Shown: one piece after another, positions 21,013 to 33,100 of the stretch
Layout: every line of letters starts with the position of its first letter
Numbering within the stretch: the first letter of the stretch is position 1
Assembly (NCBI GenBank): GCA_030280995.1
Contig: JASXTE010000015.1
Span: 18,428,001 to 18,492,000 of the forward strand
Length of the DNA stretch: 64,000 nt
Source: Hemileia vastatrix
Taxonomy: Eukaryota > Basidiomycota > Pucciniomycetes > Pucciniales > Zaghouaniaceae
Direction of reading: 5' to 3'
The notes under the pieces: model-generated
Databases searched by the model: none
Seen by the model: the letters and a program-made list of their open reading frames with translations, nothing else
Told to the model about the DNA's origin: nothing
Made by a program: the position numbers and the translations under genes

Positions 21013-24000
21013 TTATTGAAAGGCTATGTTTAGCAAAAAAAGGTGATACTGGCTGAATGGAGCTCCAGTGATTAATAAAATCTGCAGAAATAGCCCTAGC
21101 AATTCCTGGAGGACTTGGGTATCAAATTTTAAAGAAAATGGATCACACATACCTATAAAAGGTTTTATTAATGTTAAAATATAGTTATTTAAATTTTTCC
21201 AAATTATTTCTTCCATCAAATAATTTTTTTTATGTAAATTAAGAAACTTAATTTCTGATATCACCTCCAAGCAATCAGCTGCTGAAGCCAATCTATGATC
21301 TTGAGATCTCAGAAATAAACCATGGACACCATCGATTATATAGAATGTGAAAGATTGATATCGGTAATGGGAGTATTCAGAATTTTTCTTGTTTAGCGCA
21401 GCCTTTTGTTTCTGTTCCATTATAGTAAGTGGAGTATTTTCGTTTTTCTGACTCAATTGTTGAGCTTTGCTAGTCTTGTCACTTGATATTGTTGCAGCAC
21501 AATATTTTGATTTAAGAATGATAATTGACATAATTATATCAATGATAATGTTGCTGATTTGAAGAAGAGTTGACATTGATATATCACGGGTTTGAAGTGC
21601 AGTGGGACCAACTTCTAAGCCATCAGGAATTGGCCTCTTCAGATTTGAAAGTTGAGCTAGAAGCTGAAGACCACATTCAATTGGAAAATCTGAGTTAATG
21701 TTTTGATGTGATGGAAGATGGCTGAATTCATGTGTGCTCAGATAAAGTGAAGATGATATAAGAGATATCTATGAAGAACAGCAGTGATCACCTGGGATAA
21801 TTATTCTCATGAGCATTTGGATAAGATTGGATTCAGGGTGATCTGTTTTCTTTGTTGAGGAAAGAATTTCAGTATTTAAAAAATCAGTATCACATAAATC
21901 TTCCATTTTTTTAAAATAAATATTATTGAGTACCCATAGCTGTGAGCTATCAATCTCTAAAAAAATATTTGCTACAAAAGGAAAAAAAAATAAGTAAAAG
22001 AAAAAATTTAAGACTAAAAATTATGGTAACTTATGTAACTCAGTAAGTTTTGAAAGACAATCTTCTCCACAAGATTTTTCCCAATGAAAAGTAAACATTG
22101 GAATATTTAACATGGGTTCTTGGGAAGAAGTAGAAGAGTGTAATTTGAGAAGAGTAACAATTTCCAAACACAAACTAAGGACCTTTGCTGTGCTGATTCT
22201 ACCTTTACAAAATTTATGAATTTTACAGAATTCCTCCTGCAAATCAGAGTCTTTTAGAACTGAGGGTTAATAAGTTAGAGGTTTGTTTGATATCTTGATT
22301 GGAGTTGATTTCATTGGTAGAGAAGCTTTCAAAGAGGTCAAAGTAGGTAATTTAGGAGGTGATGGGTATTGCTTCTTAGAAATGAAGGAATTCGGTGATG
22401 TGCTGTTTGAATCATCATCTTTATCAAACATATCAACATGTCTTGAAGAAGATTTTAAAGTTTGCTTGTTTTGATGAGCAAGCATATCTTCATATTCTGA
22501 CAGTTCATCATTGCTATTTTCATTTCTCTTTTCATCATCTTTATCAGGGAGAGGGCGTTTATTGATGGAACGATCTACAGTAGGTGAGTTTCTGGTACAA
22601 AATGTCAGGCTTAGTCCAAGTCCAGAGATGTGAATAGCTTGCTGGTCTAGTGTCTAGAATATTTACAAAAGGTCCCAAATGAATACAATGGTATAAAACA
22701 AGCAAGTAGTAGAATAAAATCAATTATAAGGCTCAGTAATTTACTCTCACTTATTATAATTGGTATTACAAGGCTTATTGTTGTGCATAAAAATAGATGT
22801 AATATATCTAAAATACTATTCAAAGACTCTCTAAAGTACTAATGAAATGTAAGATAAATTGTATTGGTTATATATTATAATTGTAATTGTAAAAATGATA
22901 AATTGAATGTAGAAAATATGACCAAAAACCCCCTCCTTTTATACCCAATAATTCCCCAATGATGCCTCTTGATGATTCCAATCCTATACACCGCCAAATG
23001 CGCCTCAAACTAGCTAATAGACCTGTCCAACAACATAAGGAATGACCAATTACAACCAAAGAATAATATCACACGCAAAAATCCTGAAATAATAGGGATA
23101 ATCCATCACAAATAAAGAATAACCCAAAAAAGAGTGTATATGCGTGTAATATCTATTTTCAATAGACTAAAAATAAAGAAAAGGTACTAAATATAACACA
23201 GTATTAAGGGGGATTAACAGTAGAAATTTTAGAGTTAATTATTACAAATTTATATGTGAATTCCCTGTCCAAAAATAAGCATTATTGACTGAGAAACCAC
23301 TGAAAAACCCAATATAATGCGTGTAAGGGCTGATCCCTGTATGCAGACTCTTGGCAGGCGTAACCACGGGTAAATCCTTGACTAAATAGGCGATTTTTAA
23401 GCGTGGTAGCATAATTGGGCGCCAAGACTGATGTAACTAATGTAATTAGTGCATTTAATAAGGTTAATTCACATTGAAACTAAATTAAGACACTAAATAA
23501 GCATCCCTCGCCTATTTTAGTGTGTTTCCACATATAGTGCATGTATGTGGGGTAATTTTAGCGTGAAAAATACTAACTTTGCTAAAAATGAAGCTATTCA
23601 CACGGGAAAAATGCAGGCAGTATGTAGCCACTGCACAGAGGCCATTTCTGGCATAAAAAACACCAAATTTGAAAAGTGTTATTTTTACACTTTTAAATAG
23701 CCAGATCAATTGTTCCAAATAAGGCAAATTGATCTGTCAAGGCGCATTTTTATTATCTTAACATTTATAGCGCATATATCCAGCTTTTAGTGATAATAAG
23801 CGCATTTATCAATTATTTCAATAAAATAATAGAAAAATTAGCTTTTTGTGTACTTAAAAATTATGTAGGCTTATGGCTAAGGTTCTTAAGGTTACCCTAA
23901 CATATTATAACTTAATATTAAGTACATAAGACTTAAATAAGGTGGATATATGCGCGTATATAATGCTTTATAATGGCATATATTTGTATTAAATCAATTT

Positions 24001-24925
24001 TTTATACAATTATTTATTGTTCCAATGTATGCTACATATGTTAAACATAATTTGTTAGTAATTTTACTCAGTCGTGAGAATATTCAGGCTGACACAAAAT
24101 ATCAAAATAAAGATAAAAAGTACAATATATAAGCAATAAAAGAGATATATGATAGAATTTTAAAGATAAAAGAATAACAATGAAAAAAAGGAAACAAGAA
24201 TATACTCATTAGCAAAGCCTTTCCTTTTTTTTTTTAGATTTATTATTTGATACATCAGAAAAATCTTTAGCAGAAGCCGTTTCAATACGTTGAACAAAAG
24301 AGGAGCCTTGGGATAATTTCTTTTTCTTGGAGCGGGTAACAGATGTTTCAAAAGTTTTCTTAGAAGTTGAAGCATGAGTTGAAGCTGATGGTTCATCTGT
24401 CTAATCATCATCCCTAATGACAATGAATTCATCAGGAGGAATCACACCCTCTTTGTAAGCTACAAATATATATGAAGAGGAAAAAAATAATCTTATCTAC
24501 TAATTTAAAAGGAGACAAAAAAAAGTGAAGAACATACATTTTTCAAGGCTTTTCACATATTGGAGTAAGTCCTTACAAGGGTTAGATAAATATGAAGGAG
24601 AAGGATTATTGTTAAGGATCTTGACAAGTTCTTCTGTTTTATCTCTAGCCATTTCAAGTAAATTGTGATACTGAACTCTTGTTATTTCCTGCCTCTCATT
24701 GCTAAGTACAGGAGGGTTGGGTGGGATGCTATGTGGCAGACATGGTGCAAGCTCAAAATCTTCAAAGCAAGTATAAATCTGAGAGTGGGATGGAAAAACT
24801 TCGGGCGCTGGAAAATCAATTTTTTGAAAAAAAAAGATATAGAACATAAGTGAAATATATAAATTAAGAGAGAGGAACATGATACACATACAAAGTGGAG
24901 GTGTAGGATTTTGAATACTAGACAT
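21013..24925 (-). pseudogene. Gene G1: unknown protein, five or more exons, decayed
   Basis: Read on the minus strand. Exon 1 is 24925-24892 (MSSIQNPTPPL), intron GTATGT...TTCCAG, exon 2 24807-24538 (Pro-rich, then a coiled helix with NLLEMARDKTEELVKIL), intron GTATGT...TTGTAG, exon 3 from 24459 (disordered Ser/Thr/Lys-rich). All three joins keep frame. After solo LTR S2, a region at 22650-22021 continues in a single frame (acidic, Ser/Lys-rich, with one TAA at 22267). A likely intron (acceptor CTTTTGTAG near 21985) leads to 21013-21980 with a TAG near 21768. Other stops: TAG at 24401. That the two halves are one gene is inference from order, strand and style. No domain recognised; it resembles low-complexity-rich, lineage-specific proteins. 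Confidence 0.5.
22651..24094 (-). mobile_element. Solo LTR S2, related to the LTR of element E
   Basis: Bounded on the plus strand by TGTCTAGAAT (22651) and GGCTGACA (24094). On the minus strand it begins TGTCAGCCTGAATATTCTC, close to the start of the LTR of element E (TGTCAGCCTAAATATCCTT). A TATA box reading GGGTATAAAAGGAGG on the minus strand (about 22935-22950) fits an LTR promoter. No matching target duplication is visible at the chosen ends. It lies inside gene G1, apparently in an intron. Confidence 0.55.
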
Positions 24926-25955
24926 ATTGATTGATGAATATTAAAAAAAATTATTCAATATCAAAAAATTATGATTTAATATGATGAATAATTATAAGAA
25001 AGTCTATTCTAGAAAATTGAAGTTGATAATTTAATAGGATAAAAAATTAAATAAAATTAAAATTAAAGTGAGGATGAAAGAAACAGAAAACATAAAGAGG
25101 GGAATTATATATTATTTGAGCTTTTTTTAACATTTATTAGTCATAGTGGGGTAAACTAAGTAACATGCTATATCATAATCTGTTTATATTGAAGCAAAAT
25201 TTGATGTAGCTAACAGAAAATTTTAGTAATTCTTTGGGTACTTTTAGTTTGAAAAACAAATAATAACAAATGTATATCCCATATGCAAATTGCCACAGGT
25301 AAATACAAAATTTTTTAAATTAGAATTTACTCCTAAACAATGGAGATACACTTAATTAGTATATTATATGAAAAAAAAGGATAATGCTTTAAAATTATTT
25401 GTTAAATTTACTTTCAGATGACAATGAGAGATTCACAAATATACTGATATGCCTCACCAAACAAGAAATGAATTATAAATATAAAATTTGTAACATTATA
25501 ATTTAAGATAAGAATTTGTTTTTTAAGTGACAGGAGGAGTGTTGGGCTAGGATGTGGGCCCAGTGACCAAGCCATTGATAAACTTGGATACAACTAAGGG
25601 AAAAAAATTGAATAGTTTTATTTTAAAATATATCTTACTCTGCACAAGATATTGCATAGTTGTCCCTAACTATACAAATAATGTTACTTTTCAAAAGTTA
25701 TAGGACTACTAAGTTGATAAAATATTATGAATCACCCAATGAAATACCTTAAACAACATTCAAAATTATAAAAACATTAATATTCAATTTGAGATTTGGA
25801 TTAGCTAATTTTTCACAACTTACCACAGTTTTTATTAATATAATAAAACTTGAAAAAAATTGTTGAGATAACCTAGAAATGTGTGCAAGAAAATGATGAA
25901 ACATATGATTTGAAACTTAACTCATACACTATTGATAAACTTCATGGATCCTGAT
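24926..25955. other. AT-rich intergenic stretch
   Basis: Upstream of G1 and before the palindrome satellite. No open frame with coding character and no clear repeat seen. Confidence 0.5.
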
Positions 25956-25959
25956 TAAT

Positions 25960-27895
25960 TTCTATCAAAATTAATTTTGAGACTGGCATATTGAATTTTA
26001 GCTATGACCAGGTACTGTAAGTGCCATGGTTTGTATTCAATATATTGGTGATGAATTTAATTTTGATAGGAATTAACAAGTATCAAATGGCACCACACAT
26101 GTAACCCTGACAGAAACCACAAAATTCATGAGGCAATGAACCTCATAATTTTAATCAAAATTAATGTAGACCCCTGCATATTGAATACAAGCCATGTCAC
26201 ATAGACTACACAGACATAGATAGAATTCAACATGAATGTCTTAAAATTAATTTTGATTGAAATTAACCAAGGCATTAAAACATAAATTTTTATATGGTGT
26301 ACTTGATCAAACCAGTTAATCCAACTACTTAGCTTACCTATACTTATTGGAATTTAATGCATAGTCCATGTCCATATTAATTTTGATCGAAATTAATGTT
26401 GACTAATACATAGTGAATACATGCTATGCCACTTACACTTGCCAGGCATAGCTACCATTAAATATGCCAGTATCAAAAATTAATTTTGATCGAAATTAAT
26501 GAGCATGATAATCATGAATTTCTAGAGTCAACCTCTTATTTTTATGCATGGTGCCTTTCCAACATTAATTTTGATCAAAATTACTTTTGATACTTTCATA
26601 TTGCATGTAGCTATGCCTGGAAAGTGTAAGTAGCATATTGTGTATTCATTATGTATTTGTCAACATTAATTTTGATCGAAATTAATATTGACATTTGCAT
26701 ATTGAATCCAAACCAGCAAACGACCCAAAAGATTCTTCATAAAACTTTCTATTAATTTTGATCAAAATTAAGGCTGACAATATACATATTGAATGAAAGT
26801 TATATCTCGTCTGAGTAAATGGAGATAGCTTATATTCAATATGTATTGGTCAACATTAATTTTGATCAAAATTAATGAGCATTTTGATCATGAACTTTGT
26901 CAGTCAGTTAGTTGTTTCAATGCATAACGGCATGCCAACATTAATTTTGATCAAAATTAATGTTGAAATGATATAATTCTTTTTTGCATGGCATGTAAAG
27001 CACAGCAAGTATTCTTAAGTATTGAAATTTACTATAGATGTTGAGGGTAAATATAATATTTACATATCCATATTTATTTCTATAAAAATTAATTTTTACC
27101 AATACATAATAAATAGTAAATATGCCTGGCTATTGTAAGTGGCATAGCCTTTATTCAATCTGAATTTTGCAACATTAATTTCAATAAAAATTAAGGCTCA
27201 TGATTATCATCAATTTATGCAGTCAGTTGCTTACTGTTATGCATGGTAACATGTCAACATTAATTTTAATTAAATTTGAATTTGACATGCCACCAAGCAT
27301 TTTTCTGTAGGATGAAAAGTAGGGCCCTCTATTCTTAAGTAAACATGTTACAATGCATATTGAGCATGTATATATCATTTACACATTAATAATAATTTTA
27401 ATCAAAATTAATTTTGACCAAAATACATTGAAAACAAGCTTTACAACTTAAACACACCAGATATAACTACCATTCAATATGTATATGGTCAACCCTAATT
27501 TCAATCAAAATTAATGAGCAGTTTTATGAAGAATTTTTAAGGTTTTTTGCTGGTTTGGATTCAACCTGCAAATGTCAATATTAAATTCAATCAAAATCAA
27601 TGTTGACCAATACGTAATGAATATATACTATGCCAATTACACTTTCCAGGAATAGTTACCATTCAATATGCCAGTATCAAAATTAATTTCGATTGAAATT
27701 AATTTTGGAAAGGCACCATGCATAAAAATATGCAGTCAACTCCAGAAATTCATGATTAACATGCTCATTGATTTTGATCAAAATTAATTTTGATACTGTC
27801 ATATTTAATGGTAGCTATTCCTTGTAAGTGTAAGTGGCATAGCATGTATTCACTACGTATTGGTCAACATTGATTTTGATTGAAATTAATATGGA
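25960..27895. repeat. Palindrome-core satellite with inverted arms
   Basis: About 20 copies of an AT-rich palindrome with core AATTTTGATCAAAATT occur at roughly 85-135-bp intervals. Approximate starts: 25968, 26056, 26150, 26247, 26371, 26475, 26562, 26663, 26750, 26853, 26938, 27074, 27172, 27257, 27388, 27496, 27580, 27676, 27768, 27868. Two spacer types alternate: one around CATGCTATGCCACTTACACT, another around TTTTTATGCATGGTGCCTTT. The outer ~510 bp on the left (26360-26880) reappear as an inverted copy on the right (27385-27895). No coding. Regular spacing, both orientations and a nearby Tnp2 gene fit a transposon subterminal binding array; satellite DNA is the alternative. Confidence 0.8.
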
Positions 27896-28101
27896 TACAT
27901 AAATGTGAAATAAAGAGGTATGGACCATCAATTTGTTGAAAATACATTTTTATATCTCATACATTATTTGTTTTCTTAAATAAAATTTTACTCTCTCTCA
28001 ACACCTTGTAACATTTACCAAGTTGCTTTGAAAAATAACAGAATACATAAAATTCAATATAAGATAGCTATATTACACAGAAGATCACCGTTATACCCAA
28101 A

Positions 28102-29743
28102 TTATGATGATGTTGATGCTATTTTAATTGATTCCCAAATCTTTACCAGATCAATATCAGCTCCAAACCCAAGTGACTCACATTCATTCACAGATAGTCC
28201 TGCCAAAAATTTTGTCAAATAGCAATTCTTGGGGAGGTATTTGGGAACATTGAATATACCATTTTGTACAACTGTCCTTTCTGATGACCGTGAATATGTT
28301 TTTAATGCTGATTTTCTTTGAGCTGGTGTATGGGCTAAGTCCTTTGTCATCTTATACATTTTTTAAACAAATCATTGAGTTCAGGATTTCGCCATCCAGG
28401 AATATCTTGGATGGGTGCAGTTGAGGCTGGTGGTGGGCCTTCCTTGATATCAGAGATGCACCTAGTATCATGAAAAAGCACAACAAAACCTGGCACATCA
28501 CTGCAGAGATCTCTTGCTAACTTGTAGCGTGAAATAGTAATCTGAATTCCAACTAAATCAGCTTCATAATAACAATAAGCAAAGTAAAATAAAAAACTTA
28601 CCTTGGTCTGATAACCTTTTACTTGTGCCCTTGCCCTCTTTTCCATCTTTTCTCTTTCCATCTTTTCATCTTCTTTCCCAAAAAACCTTATCATCTCCTT
28701 CCCCTTATTAACTACCCATTTCTCAATAACACATTGAGTGAACTGAAGCTTTGACTGATCGATTGTATTCAAGGTGGTGAGCCACCTGGTACAGTGATCT
28801 CATACTATGCTTCCCATGACTTGATTCAAAGTTGATTCCAAAAAATCACGGCAAGTCCAATCATTGGAAAATTTATAAAAACCTTTTTTTTGAAATGCAC
28901 GCTCTAAGTTTCTTTTGACAGAAAGTGGGATAGGTGCTCCTCCCTTTAGTCCTCAAGGCTCAGGTTCTGGAAAGAATTTGGGTAGTCAAATTTTGGATTT
29001 CAAGAAGGCTATAGAATTGGTTATCAGAAATTTTCAATAAGCTTCAGAATTAGCACAGTTAGAAGATTGGACTTGGGTTAGGAAAGTTTGAATTGGTTCC
29101 AAGCTTTCCAATTTTCAATCTCCAAAGGTGTTGGGCTTGCAGGATATTTTTCTATATGTGTTGTTCCCTAATGACAATACTTGAGAAAGTGGTAAATATT
29201 TCTATTTTGACTGTCTGAGCTCCTGGGAACATCATTCCTTCTAACTAAGCCTCTTAGAGCCCTTAACCCCCATTCTCGTTCATGAGACTCTTCTGAATTG
29301 AGTCTGTGGTAATCACTGATACCCTTAATGATTGAGGGATTCACTAACAATTCAAATAAGTTAATTAAATTGGTTATTTTTAAATAAAAGAATACACTAC
29401 AAATTTGACTTACCAGCTCCACTTGTGCTTGCTCCTTTGCTAGGCTGAACAGATGATGGTGGTCTCCAAAAAATTCCCTCAATACTTCACTAGCCCAATC
29501 TCTTCCTAGCTGATCCGCATGCTGATCAGCACTTTCAGGAGCAGAAGGATGATTGTGATTAAAATTTCTTGTTTCTGCATGAGACTCTTGGCCTGGATTG
29601 GGATTAGGTGGTACAGATTGAGATGCATCTGGAGGTGGATCAGCAGCGGGTGGTGGTGGAGTATTTCCAGTATTAGTATGTTGAGGTGGAAAAAAATCGG
29701 AATCAGTTGTTTCAACAGACATCCCTTCAAAATTATCATCCAT
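28102..29743 (-). pseudogene. Gene G2: unknown protein next to Tnp2, decayed
   Basis: Start ATG at 29743 (MDDNFEGMSVETTDSDFFPP), then a Pro/Asn/His-rich disordered part and a helical block (DWASEVLREFFGDHHHLFSL). A probable intron lies at about 29413-29345 (GTAAGT...GTTAG), then NPSIIKGISDYHRLNSEESH. Downstream the frame is readable to 28102 only if a frameshift near 29110, a TAG (29168) and four TGA codons (29034, 28986, 28953, 28800) are allowed. Another intron starts GTAAGT near 28600. The C-terminal part reads KMTKDLAHTPAQRKSALKTY and ends SIKIASTSS after one more shift. No known domain. It lies just downstream of Tnp2 on the same strand and may be an accessory transposon protein; this is inference. 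Confidence 0.55.
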
Positions 29744-30159
29744 AATGAACTGGAATAAAAGAAAATAAAATAAAAATAATCAGTCTTTAAAATTTATACC
29801 TATCAGAGTTAAAGTAAAAAAAGATATTATGTTTATAGTCTTGTTAACGTGTATGTTATCTTGGGGTAAAATAAAGTGAATAATATATAGCTATCAGCTT
29901 AAGTGGGAAGTTCAAACTATTTATAGTAGATGAATGAGCAAGAAGATTATTCATTAAGTAAAAATTTTATCATATTTCTCATTATCATGATTTTCTTTCA
30001 TTCATTCTTATATTTAAGATAAAAATGTCTCATTGAAAGCATGGGTTCTCTCGCATTAAAAGCAACCAATGTAGTTTTTCACTGATTTAAGATAAGTTAA
30101 GTTGGATGCATTACATTTTTAATCGAGCATTGAAATATTTATTTTACCATTTACAAACC

Positions 30160-33100
30160 TCACCAATCCTACAAATTTCCCCAATCCCAAATTAACACAA
30201 AGATGTTAGTCAACAGAAAATAAATTTGATTAATTTTTTCACTCACTACTGTCTGCAGTCCAATGGCAGTGACAACCTCGTCTTTGATTCCAAACATTCC
30301 TTTTTTGTGCTCAACAGTAGCTGCATGTCCAATTATTGCTTCTTTCTTAATCACAATTTGAGTTGCTTTGGCTACTCTTACTAAACAACAATGCACTTGT
30401 GGGAAAAGCTCATACGGATCCTTTGATGTTTCTTCTGGACGGAGTTCCTTGAAAGGACTTACTATTAAATAGATTTGATCATTCTCTTCCTTTGACCTGA
30501 AACGATCATCAATTTTCCCAAACTGGTCATCTTTTCCATAGTAGAATTCAATTTTTGAATTAGCAATGTGTCAATGGTAACTAGTAAACCTCCTTCCATG
30601 TATCAATATGCTTGCTAAGTTTTCAACTACCAAATCCCCACTTTTCTCCAATTGTGTCAAAGCCCATCTTGAAGTTTCTTTTCCCATTCGTGCCCTTACC
30701 CATTTAGTAAATAATGCCATACTTAGATGGATCCATTTGTTTTGTATATCGAGATTAATATGGATTTTTTTAGTCTCACATTGATCATTATCTTCAGCTT
30801 CACCAAGATCTAATACCCTAGACTTCCAATACCAATGTTTGAGCATTGTTAGTGGTATCTCTCCTGTGGTCAATATTAATAAATTATCACAGCTGAGTTT
30901 TTAAATCATTGCTTACAAACATTACATACATGGATGGTGATTGTTTGGAATTTCAGATAATATATGATTCACCCACTCTCCAGACCAAGTAGCTGTACCT
31001 GATGGTGGACCAAGACACTTTATCATTTCAGGATAATGTTGAGTGATATGCATATTTGGATTTGCGTTTATATTCTTCCAACCCTCTTCTAGGCACTCAC
31101 GATACTCTAACAGAAGTTGATCTAGATCTTTAAGCTCATTAGTCTGTATATTTTTTAATGTCAAAATCTTGGTTATCGAGCATAATGTTACAAGTGACTT
31201 GAGAAGATAATATTCTCTTGGTTTTTCAGCTGAGGAAGCTGAAGATTCAGATTCTTTAAATTTTTCAAACCAAAGGGGTATAAGCAAAAAGGGGAAATGG
31301 AGGGTATACAGCATGTGCCATTCTGCTGCCTTGAGGGATCCTGCCTTTTTAGATCCTACTGATTTTGGAACTCATGTTAGCCAGGAAGGCCTTCTTACTT
31401 GATCAATAATCTTCCATACAACCTGTAGCTCTGCTGCTGTGATTCGTGGATTACTACTACCTTCATTTTCTTTCTCCTTACCTTTCCTTTTATTTTCTTC
31501 ATCTCTAGCTGTTTCATTTGATGAGTGAGATCCTTCACTCTGTGATATGCTAATTCTTCGTTGCCTTAAGTTATAAAATAAATTCCTACTGCCACTGCTG
31601 TGAGACTGTAATGAGGCCAAATCGCTATCTGGAGGAATAAATTTGGAGCTGGATGACCTACTCTGTCTTCTTGATCAATTTGTTCCCAATCCTTCACTAT
31701 CTAGTCCATGATGACTTGATGACTGTCTTGAACTCATAAGTCTTTGCCCCTTGTGCTGTCTTGTGTGCCCTGTATCATCATCATCATTATTCGTGGTACT
31801 TAAGCTACTTCTACGTATTTTAGAATGTTTGTGCAGTGAAGTATTAGAAAATAAATCGTCATCTTCTTCTCTTACATGAAAATTTTTATCCTTTTCCAGC
31901 TTTCTTTCTAGATATTTTGCTACATTTTTGATTTGAAAATAGCTTAGACTGTGATCTTTTATGTTGAAAATCATATGTGAATGCATAACATCAATTGAGC
32001 AATATTCAGTTGGACACCAATGTTCAAGGTTATTCAGCTCACTCCATCATACCCCATGATTCTGAACAATTGATACATGCTCCCAATGTGACTTAGAATT
32101 TTTCCACTTGGTTGCCCAGCACATATGATCCTCATGATTCTGTAATAAAAAAATTCCCACCTTCTTTTCACTAATTGCATCTTTAGAGATATTACAGAAA
32201 GAGCAGAACATTAATGCAGAGTGACTCGAAAAGCCAGCCAATTTTAGTATTGCAGGAATGTCACCTATCAAAGAGAACAATGCAACTCTTAATTTCTGGC
32301 CTTGTGGATAAAGATACGTCTTTTCAATCAATATACCATCCAATAGAGTTTGTAGATCATTAACCAGAAATTTTAGAAGGTGATTAAGCTGTTCACTTGT
32401 GGGCTCTGCTGGTCCAGGTATAATAGCATACAAAAAAAGAGTTTCCATTTTGTATCTATCTTCTTGAGGTAGGTTCATACACACCATCATAATATTGCCT
32501 ACAGACTTCTGATGACCTCCAATCCTATTACCACCAGGCCTAAGCCAGTAGACATATAAAGTAAACATTAATTTGCCTGAAGTTATCGTATATTCATCAT
32601 CATTTCCACCCAGAGCTGGAGTGGTAATGGGAAAGTTTTACCAAATTAAACCATCACAAACATCCTTCATCAAATCACACTCTACATTTTCTGCCACAGG
32701 GGTTTTCTTCTCAATCAGAAGCTCAAATTTGAACAGTTTGATCTTTTCCTTAAGCCAAATGATAAAAGAATGGTGATGAAATGTTTTAAGAAATAAGTAT
32801 TTTACATGTTCTTGATTATTCTTCATCAAATACAGCCTTTCATCACATTTAACTACAATTTGTCCTGCTCCAAAAATTTTTAAATAGTGCTTTGATGACA
32901 AAAAAATGGTTGATTGCAACATAGTATAGATGGTTGAGTTTCAGAGTTATACTAATAAAGAGCAAAGCATTTAGGACAGCATGTTTTATTGAAAAATGAT
33001 TGATTGAGCTTTAATCAACTAAAAACCTTATCTATTGAGCCTGGGATCAGGTGGACAATGCTATCAGAATCTAGTCTTCCGCTGTCACCTAGAAGTTTGA

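Noticed and set aside
25960..27895. CRISPR array
   Set aside because: The context is eukaryotic, the repeats are imperfect palindromes, and the spacers themselves are repeated.
28800..32049. TGA read as an amino acid (altered code or selenocysteine)
   Set aside because: Stops of other types are also present, TGA seems to end the Tnp2 gene at 30160, and the residue expected at 32047 is Arg, which fits CGA-to-TGA mutation.
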